Assembly (NCBI GenBank): GCA_973895155.1 | Contig: OZ316893.1 | Location: 19,158,001 to 19,222,000, forward strand | DNA from: Marsupella aquatica | Lineage: Eukaryota > Marchantiophyta | Direction of reading: 5' to 3' | DNA: 64,000 bases | In this document: one piece after another, positions 1 to 11,475 of the stretch | Layout of the letters: the number at the start of each line of letters is the position of its first letter | Numbering within the stretch: the first letter of the stretch is position 1 | Position numbers and translations under genes: made by a program | Notes under the pieces: model-generated | The model's database searches: none | What the model was told of the DNA's origin: nothing | What the model saw: the letters and a program-made list of their open reading frames with translations, nothing else

Positions 1-1532
1 AGTCGTGTTTGGAATCCAGTTGGGTTACCCTCTGATCTTGCGCTTCCCCCTGGGTTCTTACGTCCAGTCGATGGTCTTCCGGTCCTTGGCTCCCCAGTCG
101 GTATCGCCTCCTTCTGTTCATCTTTCATCGCTAACGCTCTACAGGCAGCCTTAGCCCCTACTCCTATGCTCCCTAAGTTAGCAGATTCTCAGGCAGCATT
201 TGGGATGTTGTTGAGGTGCATCCACCCTCGTGCATCTTATTTGGCTAGGACGCATCCCCCTATCAAGAGTCTTTGTCTCCACCTTCGAGCGTTTGATGTC
301 TCCATTCGAGAGACTTTGGCCTCTCTTTTAGGGCCGAGTACATTGCTCTCATCTCAATGGCTTCATAGACAGCTCAATCTTCCTATTTCTCAGGGCGGGT
401 TTGGGCTTACTTCCATTGAGCGCCTTGCACCTTTGGTCTTTTTGGGCGCGTGGGCGCCTTCTCATTGTTGGCAGATCGTTTCCTTATTGAGGATTGACCT
501 TTTTTACTTTCGTCTCTCATGGAGGTAGAGGAGGGTTCCCTCCCATTTTAGGTTCATTGGCGCGCAGCGCAGTCATCATTACCAGATCCCGTCCGAGTTG
601 CGTTACCTTCATTTTAGGAGTTTTTATCCTTGGACCCCGTCCGTCTTCAGGCAGACCTTGTTGGGTGTATGCATGCTTTCACCCTCTCCAGTATCCTCAC
701 CAAGGCACCTGACATGGACCGAGCTCGGATTCTTTCTTCTGGAGGGAAGGGCGCAGGAGGATGGCTTCAGGCCAATCCAGTCATTCTTCATCTGCAAATG
801 TCTTCAGCGGAGTTCTCGACAGCCATGCGTTTTTGTATGGGGCTGCCCCACCCACTTCTTGCTGGTTTACCTCCTTCTTGCACTTGTGGGAAGCCTTGTG
901 ATGCCAGAGGTGTCCATCTTCTTTGGTGCAGTTTGGGTGGCAAAACCCATTTTGTCCACGATGTTGTGAGAGATGTAACTGCTCAGGTTCTCTCTGGCTC
1001 TTTGGTCAGCGTGCGGCAAGAGGTGGTGCTTGAGTTACTTGGTCCTCCATCATAGCGGTTACGGGTGGATCTTACTATGGTCCGTGAGGGTCAACGTACT
1101 GTGGCAGATGTAGTAGTGGCAAACCCATTGCGCCAAGACATCATTGGGACAACGACAACAATGGTAGGGGCAGCGGCGTCACGAGCGGCAACAACGAAGG
1201 AGGTCAAATATGCTGCCCGAGCTTCATCTAATAGCTTCCTCCCCCTTGCTCTTGAGATATTTGGGCATCTTCACCATCCATATGACGGGCTTCTTTGACA
1301 AGTTGCTCGGGATGTTCATGGTCGGATGGGTCCCACCGGACCCCCACTATCTGTTTTGACCACGCACTTTCGCCAACGCATTTCAGTCACCTTACAACGT
1401 GCTCAAGCTCGGGCCATCCATCATCCATCTCTGACAGTGGGTGCTAGTGTGCCTCTGCAGCGGCTAGCCCCCCTAGAGGACATTCCAGTCCCACTAGTCA
1501 ATTTAGTTTCGACACTTGATGTGGACCATTAG
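1..1532 (+). pseudogene. LINE-like retroelement ORF2, 3' part, broken
   Basis: Conceptual translation resembles the region downstream of the reverse transcriptase in non-LTR elements of algae and lower plants. A stretch around 60-460 carries the pattern LGSPVG, then PISQGGFGL. Next come a Cys/His cluster (CTCGKPCDARGVHLLWC, about 880-930) and a tail with TVADVVVANP and FLPLALEIFGH. The reading starts before the window. Frame 1 is used to about 528 and frame 3 from about 630, so at least one frameshift lies between. In-frame stops sit at 1053-1055 (TAG) and 1296-1298 (TGA), and the final stop at 1530-1532. The catalytic RT core is not in the window. The family assignment rests on pattern recognition of the conserved tail; the clade is unknown. 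Confidence 0.7.
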
Positions 1533-1770
1533 CTATTAGCCACATTAGCTAGGAATGTTAAGGACCTCGGTTCATTTGCAGTCATTTTAGTTCCCCTTTC
1601 TTGGTTCTTAGAGGTTTCTTTTTGCTCACTTCTTTGGCATTTGGTTTTGCCCACTTGGGACCTCTTTTGTTTATTCTTTTGTACTCTGTTTGGCCCTTTT
1701 CTATAAAAAGTTTGTGTATGTTACTCTATTTGAGATGAAGTTCAATAAACCCCTAGTAAGAAGAAGAAGT
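1533..1770 (+). repeat. 3' UTR and tail of the LINE-like element
   Basis: T-rich non-coding sequence follows the last stop and ends with an AATAAA hexamer (about 1743) and a short AAG-repeat stretch near 1758-1769. This fits the 3' end of a LINE whose tail is a simple repeat. The outer border and a target duplication could not be seen because the 5' end lies outside the window. Confidence 0.45.
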
Positions 1771-2528
1771 TTAGAAATTCTATAGATATCTAAAACTAGC
1801 CCCAACTTCACATTCTTTGGAGTTGTGAGTAGAGAGGAGAGTACAATAAAATTGTAACAAAACATATTTCTCCTTCCCATTCTTTAAATATTAATGGAAT
1901 GATATATAAATAAAATTCATTCATTGATTATCATACATAATATATCATCATGTATATACACATCTTCTTTATATGCAAATATATTTTGGTGGGACCCTAG
2001 AGTCAGAGGTCCCACTCTACAATAGAAACCTAGGCGTAGTTTCGTGTTGGCTTTTTATAACTAAGATTCTAGATAAAATAAATACTCCGTATCAGCAATT
2101 ACTCGGGCCCATTGTTTGCATGACACTGCTAAAAGACAAAAAACCTGGAGACAGGGGAGTAAAGAGACTAATTAGAGAATAATTGGACCAGAGTACACCA
2201 GTCCCATGCAACATAATGGAGCCCTAGATGTATCACAAAATTTGACAAGCAACTCAGGTGGACCAGATCAACCTGGATGGACCACTTCCAAACATCCAAA
2301 CATCCAATTGGACTCCAATTAGTATAATTGCTTTATATAGTATGATGGTGACAGTTTTGTGTCTCAAAGGCTGTTAGGTCTATCCCAGTTACTTGGTTAC
2401 ACATTGGGGTCCATCCTAGCATCATTTTGCCGAACCGCAACTTTGAGATGAGTGTCGTGGAAATGGTGAGATTTCTCTGATAAGAGAGATTGAGTGATTG
2501 CCACTGACTGAAGTTGAAGAATTAATCA
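1771..2528. other. Intergenic, upstream of the plastid-protein gene
   Basis: AT-rich sequence without a convincing ORF. It should contain the promoter and 5' UTR of the gene starting at 2529; no clear TATA box or named motif could be assigned. A stretch at 1973-2182 stays open for 69 codons but looks random. Confidence 0.5.
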
Positions 2529-4341
2529 ATGGCCGCCCATCAGGCTCTACTTCTTCGTCCGGTGATGGTGGCAACTGCTTTGTCTTCGCCCAACCTGGCC
2601 ATCCATTCTGCTGCTCGACGTTCTCTCTCCACTCCGCTCTCTCAATTGGACTTGTTATCGACAGCTCCAACCGCAACATTTTCCGCTTTTCTTCGAGGTT
2701 CACAGCAGGAGCAGCGTCGCCGTCTCCTCCTGTTCCCCATCGATGCGGTTCCAGGTGCAGTATTGGGTGTAGAGCCTGATTTGGACGAGGATTATATTGA
2801 CGGGTCTGAGTTCAAAACTGCTGGAGAGGATACTGTGAGCTTCCATCATGATTTCCTCCCCGTTCCCCCTTTTTTCCGTTTCCGTTGCTTCCGACATTCC
2901 TTCTATTCTCCTTTCTCGCGTGAATTGAAGAATGGAGGAGGATTCTGATGTAGTAGAGTGCTATCAGTGGGAATTTCTCAGGCGAGGGTGATGGGAAATA
3001 GAGCGTCATTTGGAGTGGAATTTGCAATTATTGGTAGTCGTGACAGTATACTGGCATTGAGCCTTATTCGCATTCGTTGTTCCTCTTATGGTTTACAGCA
3101 GGAAGCGGATTTCCCGTATGGTAAACTAGATGGATCTCACTCGTATCACGAGGGAGATGATAACTGTAAGTACACACACAGCCTCATGCCACATCTATGG
3201 GAGAAATAAATTTGCGACTTTCTCCCACCTTATGGCTGAAGAAATACGTATTTGTGAAATTTCTTCGTCTTGCAAGTCACCTCTGGATAGAGCTCGCGTG
3301 CAATCCATTTGGGACCTGACATAAGCTCATGAAATGCGTATATTTTCTTCCGAACGGCAAAAGAAAAAGTAGTAAAGAAAATTCTATGTTGATTGCAGTG
3401 GAGTTCTTTGCTGCTTGGGGCAATGCGATTAAAGAAGCAGGAGGCCCAAACGATAATCCTATTCAAGGTATACCTAACGAGCATCTGGTTATTTCCTTAC
3501 CAACATCAGCAAGTATTTTCAGAAAGAACTTGAGACGAACTTTTCCGTCTTCTTCATAGGCAGAAAGATAGAGAGAGCCATTTGAGTCACCTCAAATCCT
3601 TTGGTGATGGTTTTCTCCTGCTGATATGCTGAAACTCTTACTGCCGGTAGTCGGACAATCAGTTCAGAAGTAGAATTGCTGTAACGTATAAGTTTAAGAC
3701 ACCTTGTTGATTATCTACTTTATCTTTCCTGACTAATATGTTTGAAACTGTGTTGCAGCAACCATCTCATGGCTCTTCCTCCCAGCGATTTTCTCTGGAT
3801 TGGCCTTTGGGGTTCAGGTATAATTTTTTCGCATTCTGAGAAATATTGTGCATTTACCTGAACTCTGTAAGGTAGTCCAGTGTCTTCTTTGTACAACGTC
3901 CACTATTAGGATATCCTCGGATCTGAATCTTGTAGGGAAAATATACACCCCCAAAAAACGCCACAATCGCCATGTTCCTCTCAGTTGTGTAAAGACGCAC
4001 GAGATAATTGTCCTGCCCTTTGATTTCTAGAATGTATTACTTTTGTCATTGCCACATCTTTGCGAAAGATACTATGACTGTCGCTTGGTGGTATACTAAC
4101 TGATTTTTTCCGGCTTGGCATGGATATCGTAACAATTGTTCGAAAATCGCTCAGAAACAATTCATCTGCTCTCGGATTGTACTAAATGATGCCGCTCGTG
4201 TTTTCTGTGCAGCCGGAATATCTGTTTCTTATTACTCTGCTCTTCGTATTTGTCTTCATAGGGGTTGAAATAACCAAGCCAGACAAACCAAGCAACTTTG
4301 AGTACGACCCGAACTTTCCAGGCCCGGGTTATAAGCCATGA
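2529..4341 (+). CDS. Small two-helix membrane protein, probably plastidial (5 exons)
   Basis: Exons 2529-2834, 3099-3165, 3399-3467, 3759-3817 and 4213-4341 join with consistent phases and GT-AG borders to give 209 residues. The start is the first ATG of the frame, followed by GCC. Residues 1 to about 70 are rich in Ala, Ser, Leu and Arg with few acids, as in a chloroplast transit peptide. An acidic stretch (EPDLDEDY) and a polar stretch with DGSHSYHEGDD follow. Two hydrophobic segments come next: TISWLFLPAIFSGLAFGV (exon 4) and YLFLITLLFVFVFIGV (exon 5). The tail is Pro/Asn-rich (PNFPGPGYKP). I infer a thylakoid or envelope protein with two membrane spans. I do not recognise a named family and assign no function. 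It converges with HOP, whose stop lies about 1.6 kb downstream. Confidence 0.75.
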
Positions 4342-5914
4342 TATATGTGACATTATTGATCAAATTGCCATAGCGGGATCCCAGCAGTACTTAAACTGAG
4401 CAATTTCAAGACTCCTCTAGCAGTAACATTTGCCAGGTTGAAGCTAGCACAAAAGTAGACTTGTCGATTGAGAGTGCTGTAGTCCTTCCAGTAAAGGGGT
4501 TCGCTTGAGAACTGATCGCTAGGAATTTCATGGAGCATTTATATACAGTCCTGAGCATGTAAAAATGTTCGTGTACAGCTGTTTTTTATGTCTGCCAGTG
4601 AGACAGGAAATTGTACCAAAATGGTAGATTTAACTACAGGAACAAGTGAGTGTGTGGCCACCTTGTATTTGCGAGGTACGTGTACAACTTTCAAATACTA
4701 TCTGTACTCTTTCACCTTCATAGCTCTCCTTGGCAAGAACTTACTTCTGGCCTTGTCTCTATGTTAGATATCCTTTCATCTTTGATTTGGGCTCTTATCA
4801 AACACTACTTGAGTATTTGTGTTTGGCTCAAAATTTCTTTTTGGTGCAACAGAAGGAACATTATTTCAGTACTCGTGTGATGCATTAAATTTGTATTATT
4901 GGTACCAAAGATGATGTGCACCCAAAGAGGCATGGAAAAGACTTATTAGTGTCCGTGCCAATAGTGTCTGCACGAGGAGATGGACAATAGTTGAAAGATA
5001 AGCCCCAGGAAACCCATGCGGTTCGTACCTATAGTAGCAACCAGCCAGCGGCACTAAAAGTTTAACGGGAAGGTCTGCATTGAGTGCAAACGTCCAAATC
5101 GATCACTTCCAGTAATCACACCTGCCAATAGTCGACCTTGTACAAGGGGAGGACTGGGAGACAGAGATACCATCCTGTAATGGCATCAATGCTCTCCAAA
5201 AACAAAAGGTAGTTGAAGTGGGTGTTAATTGCTAAATTGGTTTTAGGCCAAAACGACCTTTAGCATCTGGGCAGAAGGAAATTTGTCTTCGCCTATGTGG
5301 ACTTGCAGTATATTGCTGTTTTAATAAATGAAAAAGCTACAGCAAGCGGCCTGAACAGAGTATCATCAATAATCCTTTCCTTTGGAAGAGATCTAGGATT
5401 ATCTCCATGAACAGACACGCAGATAATTAGGGGATTCAGGATGGTACCCGTCATATCAATAGTCGAAATACAAGCTCTACGTAAGTCCCCTAGGTAGGGA
5501 GTAGGCAAATGCAAGAATTCAGACGATCTATGTCATAACTCCACAACTTCAAACGTTTGCTGATCATAACCTTTTCTTAAGGAACCCTTACAGACAAAAG
5601 CTGCGCCACCACCATTTAAACCCATTGTGTGAATTCGGGTCAGGACGAGTGGTGGCGTAGTTGTCAATTTTTTTCTCAACAACTGCACCTAAGTTTCAAT
5701 TTCTATTTAGACTCCCGAGCGCCAGATGATGGAGCTGAGTACCCTACCGAAGTTACACCTTACAAGGGAATCAAAATATTGGCTTGTAATCTAACGTTTC
5801 CACCCAGAATAACTTGTGTGAAGTTCAGTGACAAAGCATGCGTGGAAATACTGCGTCCACAGAACTAAGCAAAGACATTCCTTTTCTCCTGGTCATGATC
5901 CATGTTCCAAGACA
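4342..5914. other. Region between two convergent genes
   Basis: Holds the 3' UTRs and terminators of the plastid-protein gene (+) and HOP (-). No coding exon, RNA gene or repeat was recognised. Short ORFs here (up to about 80 codons) show no family signature. Confidence 0.5.
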
Positions 5915-8900
5915 TTAGCGCACTTGGACTATGCCAGCACTAACAAGCTTTTGTATCTTCCCCATCACCATAGGATTCTTCATATGCTCTTGAGCGGACT
6001 TGGGATTCTCTTGGAAATCTGTCAAGACCTGTTCAACGCAAAGCACAAACTCCAGCTTCAATACTCTTAAGGACCTTCACTGTGAGGGTATGCCCATCAG
6101 CTACATCAACAGGACTACCGCAAAAGTCAGGTCTAGTACATTACTTCATGGGTGTAATCATATAAGATACCGTTCCTAATATTTCAACTTTCGGCCCCAG
6201 TCCAGAATCGATATGAAAACTTCACGCAACCAGCAAGTTAAGAATGAGAAGACCTCAGAATCCAGATGAGCAGCTCATTGTGTCCACAGCGAGGACTGTG
6301 AACACAGCAATCCATGGTCAGGATATTACCTGTCTCATGACAGGATCTGATAAAATTTGCTGAATTTCTGGGTCTTGCATTGCCTTGGCCTGTACAAAAG
6401 ACGGCCAAAAATGTCAACAGAGTTAGTACTCCGAAGCACATCATGATTGGATTCAGCAGGGAAGAAAGCTGATCGGCGCAAGCAAGACCCTAGCTGCTTT
6501 TAATCATTTTGGTCAAGAAATAGATCCAAGGATTAAAAAACATTCAACTAGTTTGGAAAATAAATTTGAAACAAGACAAAAACACTTTTACTCATTTCAT
6601 TACCAATATTCTCATTTAATCGAGACGTTAGCAACACATTCTCTACTTCTTGAAACGCACAAACTTCAGTTCACACCGAGCTCCACTGCTAAAAGTAACT
6701 TGAATAGTAGAGAAAGTACCTGTCTCTCCTTCAGGTCTTCAGCACTAATATCGCCTCTGTTAGTTTTGTTAATTTGCTCTATGCATCTGCCACCCAGCCC
6801 CCAAAACACATGTTACTTTACTGAACGCAAAGCAGCATAACGATGCACCTGAACTTCAATGGAAGTCACCTTTTACTAGAAGTATACCCGTACATGATGT
6901 TACTATAACGATAAGAAATTGTTACATTGTGCCTTGAAAATTTTATTCTACTTAACTTCAACATGAATCTATGCGCAGAAAACAGTCCAAAGAGATGAAG
7001 CGATGTTGGGATGATCAATTGAGCCACCACATTTGATATGCTACTGAGGTTTCATTCTAAAACAACTACAGAAAATACGTGGTCAAGATTAAAAACACCA
7101 ACCTGCGTGCACCATCCAGAAGCTCTTGGTTATCCTTCTCGTGAGTCAGTCCAGTCTGCCATCACAAAGGTCACTATTATTTAGCTGGCTTCCATATCAG
7201 TCCCCAATACAGGCCTACGGTGGGAAGAGCTAAAGAAAATATCAGCAGTTGACTTGTCAATGCACATTTCTTCCAAATTTTGGTTTACGATCATAGATTG
7301 AATTAGATAAGCCGGGGAGGTAAAGGGGAGTCCTTTTTCCGTTACTGAAACTACATAATACGCACTCTCACCAGAAATCTGATGAAAACATTTATAATGA
7401 CAAAGGGATGAGTCATAATTTCATGCTGAAGTGGCACGAAAAGTGCAGAAAAACTCCGCCATGCACAACTAGTTCTAACAGCCGCCAAATCTCACAAGAG
7501 TGTGTTTCAAATAAGGAACAGTTACTGACCTGGTATGTCTCTAGAGCCTTATCATACTCCTTCATGAAGAACTGCACTGTGCCCTTGCGCGAATACCCTT
7601 TAACAAAAGTTGGGTCAATCTCAATACACTTGTCTGCATCTTTCAAACCCTCAGGTAGTGCTCCAAGCTTCGTGTAGCATGCCGCCCTATTGCTGTAAGC
7701 CTTCACATCGCAGCAACAATGTCAGTTAGAATGACCTGTACAGGTCTTGTTTTCAGCAGTATGCATGCTAGTGAGTGAGAACTCATACCTGCCCAACTCC
7801 AAGCGTAAAGACGAAAGGAAAGACAACAAAAGAAACGCACGCAGATGCCCATTTATTACCTTGACATCTTTTGGATTCCGTTTGATGGCTTCATTGTAAC
7901 CTTTGATAGCTTCAGGATACTGGGCTTTCTTGAAAAATTCGTTGCCTGCAAAATGGCGCATGACAGATCATCAAAAATTATCCTAGGTTCGTTACAACAC
8001 GGCATTTTGGGCCGTTGAGATACGGTTTAAAATGAGACAACTTTTCCAAAATGACGATGTGACAATGCAGCAAGCCACCAATGGTTCACTCTTGCATTCA
8101 ATCTCAACTAGTCACTGATATCAAGAACACCCAGAATCCAATGATCCATGTGCCAACATCGATTACTAAGGGCCGCAAGAAACTCCAGTAAAACCATTCT
8201 CATAACATAAGGAGCCAATTTACTGTTTCGACACTTCCATTACTGGCATCAAGGTCATCGACCTGAAAGTCCCACTCAGATCTAAAGGGATTGGACGATT
8301 CAGGAAAGACCTCCGTAGGATATTGTTGCAAGACAGTAAAAAGCAGTCTGAGAGCACAACTTACCTTTTTCCCGCTCTTCATCTGCTACCACTGGATCAA
8401 AATATTCCTGTTGCTCCAATTCTTTCTTTGCTCGCTCGGCATCATTCAATCTTTTCAACGTGTCTGGGTTACGGTGTTCAGTGAGTGCTTTGTTGAAGGC
8501 TTCTATAGCGGGTAAGTAATCTTTCGAAATTTTGGCCATTTTGACATAAGCAGTTCCTTTCCGAGTCAAAGCCCGTGCAATAATCTTGAAATCCGCACGC
8601 ACTTCTCTGCCTCTCTCAACAGCCTTCTCACAATCATTGATAGCTTCCTCATACTGCAACCGATGAGCAAAGACATGGTCAGGAATATTTTTCAATTTCC
8701 TCCTCCACAGTATACACCTATAGCGCAATGCCTGTTTTAATGGTAGAGGGCTTGATCCAGAGAGGACACTCCAAAGGTTCTTTCTCTATCTGCAGTAAGG
8801 GCACCGTGGTTCTTGGTTTCCTAAATTAACCTGCCGTTACAGTTCATGTACACATTTTTCGATGTAGAAGACCTCGACAAAATGTAGCTCGGACCTAAAG

Positions 8901-10098
8901 AGTCAAATGTTAGTTCCCCAACCCAGATCGGATCAAACTCTGCATCACATTTCACGAGGTTCAAGAACGTTCTAGGCTACCATAGTTAAGCTACCAGTCT
9001 AATCTGAAGGGATCAAAAGGAGCTTAGGGTTTAGGGTTTAGGGATCCAAAAACCATCATACACTTCCATTATTCCAACTCATTCATAAACAGATATTCAT
9101 TTCCAGCCCGGGAGGATAAACTACGGGGGAGGGCAGAAGGAAGCGCGTCCTACCTGACCCATTTCCAGGTAAACAGCCGCTCTGTTAGTTAGGTACGAGA
9201 TATCCTCGTCATCCAACTCGAGAGCCTTAGTGTAGTGCTCGATTGCTTCCTGGAACTGTTTCTTCTTGTAAGTCTGGTTGCCCAACTCCTTCTCCTTGAG
9301 TGCCTCAGCCTTCTTGTCCTTCTTTTCTTTCTCTTCACTTGAAATCTCCATTGGCTCTGGTTCTGGTTCGACTGGAGCTGACTGCGGTTCCCTACTTGAT
9401 GTCTCTGCTGGCTTTGGCGGGGAAGACCGATCTGTCGTGGCAGGAAAATCATCGGCAGCAGCACTATCATCATCCCATTTTCCGCTCTCCATATCTTCCT
9501 TCGACGGAGTTTGAATATTGACCCCGAGAAGAACGCCCAAAACTTGCATCATCCTCGGATCACTGATATACCGATTGAGGTTGTTGGGATTTCTTTGCAC
9601 GTCCTGAAGCATTTTGACGAAATCTGGTTGTGCTAGCAAAGTTCTAGTTCTAGGGTCTGTCTGAATCTTTGCCCACACCTCAGGGCCCTGAAAAATATTG
9701 GCGAATGGCGAACCCCCGGCCCCAATAGGCGGGGCTTTGGCGTTGGCACTGGCCGCCTGAGCATCCGAGAGTCCTGATTTCAAGGCCTCATTGCTGGGAT
9801 CAAGCTTCAATCCATCCTTGTAGGCCGTAACAGCATCATCAAACTTGCTGAGGCCCACATAGGCAGCCCCGAGCCTACTGTAACCTTTACTCCAGTCCGA
9901 CTTTAGCTCTACCGTCTTCTTGGCATCAGAGAGGGCCTCAGAATACTTCTGGACAGACGCATAAGACGCGGATCGGTTCGAGTAGAGGACATGATTTTCG
10001 GGCGCGAGAGATATTGCCGTCGAGAAGTGTTCTATGGCTTCCTCATACCTGCCTGCTGAAAAAGCTGAGTTTCCTTTCGCTTTCGCATCGTCTGCCAT
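5915..10098 (-). CDS. HOP: Hsp70-Hsp90 organizing protein (HOP/STI1), 8 exons
   Basis: Cytosolic co-chaperone that bridges the C-terminal EEVD tails of Hsp70 and Hsp90 and passes clients between them. Exons on the minus strand: 10098-9154, 8653-8365, 7945-7860, 7700-7530, 7155-7103, 6786-6720, 6389-6330, 6028-5915. All phases fit, giving 594 residues, the usual plant length. Domains: TPR1 (about 2-115, with KGN, YSNR and KGYSR clamp residues), DP1 (about 133-192), a charged linker with a KEKKDKKAE basic patch, TPR2A (about 264-380), TPR2B (about 408-515, with KGNEFF, YSNRAACY and KGYSRKG) and DP2 (about 537-594, ending KLVSAGIVQVR). The start codon opens with MADDAKAKGN, as in the family. Intron 1 holds a telomere-like box. 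All key motifs are present, so the gene looks intact. Confidence 0.95.
9024..9043 (-). promoter_or_regulatory. Telo-box array in HOP intron 1
   Basis: Just under three perfect copies of the plant telomere repeat (TTTAGGG on +, CCCTAAA on the gene strand) lie inside HOP intron 1 (8654-9153). Telo-boxes are known in promoters and first introns of highly expressed, growth-linked plant genes. The sequence is plain to see; a regulatory role is inferred. Confidence 0.5.
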
Positions 10099-11475
10099 CG
10101 CTGGGCTCCCTTCTACAACTCTTCAATGCTCCCTGCCAACAGCTTATCAAATCAACCCATATCCCTAAACTTACGTCGCGATAAGTATAACAGACAAGAA
10201 CAAACACGAAATTTTTTTAACGGGCACCATCCCGACAAGATGCATAAGTTTGACAGAATCGTCTAGCACAGAAATATAACAAATCCTCTTCTCTCCAGCT
10301 TTCTTAAACAAATCAGGAGACTACTAATTCAGACCAGTATCGGTGATACAAAGAGTACCTGTTGTACCTATCCTTAGAAACAACATCCGCTCTGACCTTC
10401 AACCCAGCCCCACCCAACTCGAAAACGATCTCACGATGAAAAGCATTTACCAAGCAGATAACCACATCAAACGCAATTCGCAGTACGGACGCTAACTGTA
10501 CACGAAGAGGGCTCTGGGTAGAAACAAGTACTATATGGAAAAGAAAAAAACAAATGCAGGAGAGATGAACGTCCAATCCACTGGCCGAGGAGGAAAACCT
10601 TAAATCATGGGATGATGGACACTGCCGGATTCAATATTGATTCAGGACCCAGAGACACTACATACCAGTAGCTCTTTCGAAAAGGAGGTGAAAAATCTCT
10701 ATCAGAGGTAAAACCCATGCCCAACAATGACCTCTTGGCGACCAGAAGATGCAAAGGATACATTACTACTCAAAAGATTACAATGGTCTGACTCCTTGAC
10801 GTCGTCCCTAGGATGGAGAGCTACTGGACAATAGAAACTGGGACTGGACAGTAGTAATCTGGGACTGCCTTCTTGTCTACGTAGATTACCGAAAAGGAAG
10901 CTCACGTAAGAGCTCCCAAATTGTCATCGCGTAATTTACTTGTTTCCTGAAGAACAATGCGAGAAAATAAAATGCTAGTGGAGGACCTCCATCAATAGAT
11001 TCCGGTTTGTAATACACCATTAATATTTCTTTTCCTGGTAGTAGCGCAGCCTTCTACAGAGAATTCCTTCAACCAGAACGCGCAAGATCTAAGAAAGAGC
11101 TCCACTCACCTCTCGTTCCCTTTTCCGTTCAACCTTTTCTCTCACCTTCCGCTCAACCTTCCGTTCAACCTTTTCCAAGCGGATTTTCGTTTTTTAATTA
11201 CGCCGACAGGGAAAAAAACAGGAAACCACAACCTTCGTTTCCAAGTCACGGAAGACTTTCACACAGGAAAGGGAACTGGGGAGACATCAAAGAAAGCACA
11301 CAAACGGTTTGAACCACGAAACAAACGAACTCACCAGAACGGAAGCGCGGTCCGCCAAATTCTCTTCAGCTTAGGGGAAGAAGACAGCCAGATGTGAGCA
11401 GCACTGGAGCACCGGCGGGAGCAGCTTCAGCAGCAGGGGAGGAGCGCCGTAAGCCGGAGGAGAAGGAGGAGACAT
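10099..11475. other. HOP upstream region
   Basis: Should contain the HOP promoter and 5' UTR. A short repeated motif, CTTCCGTTCAACC and variants, occurs several times at 11110-11180. No heat-shock element array was clear by eye. No other gene was recognised. Confidence 0.4.

Noticed and set aside
9189-9521. ORFs on both strands overlapping HOP exon 1
   Set aside because: They are frame shadows of the Glu/Lys-rich HOP linker and have no homology of their own.
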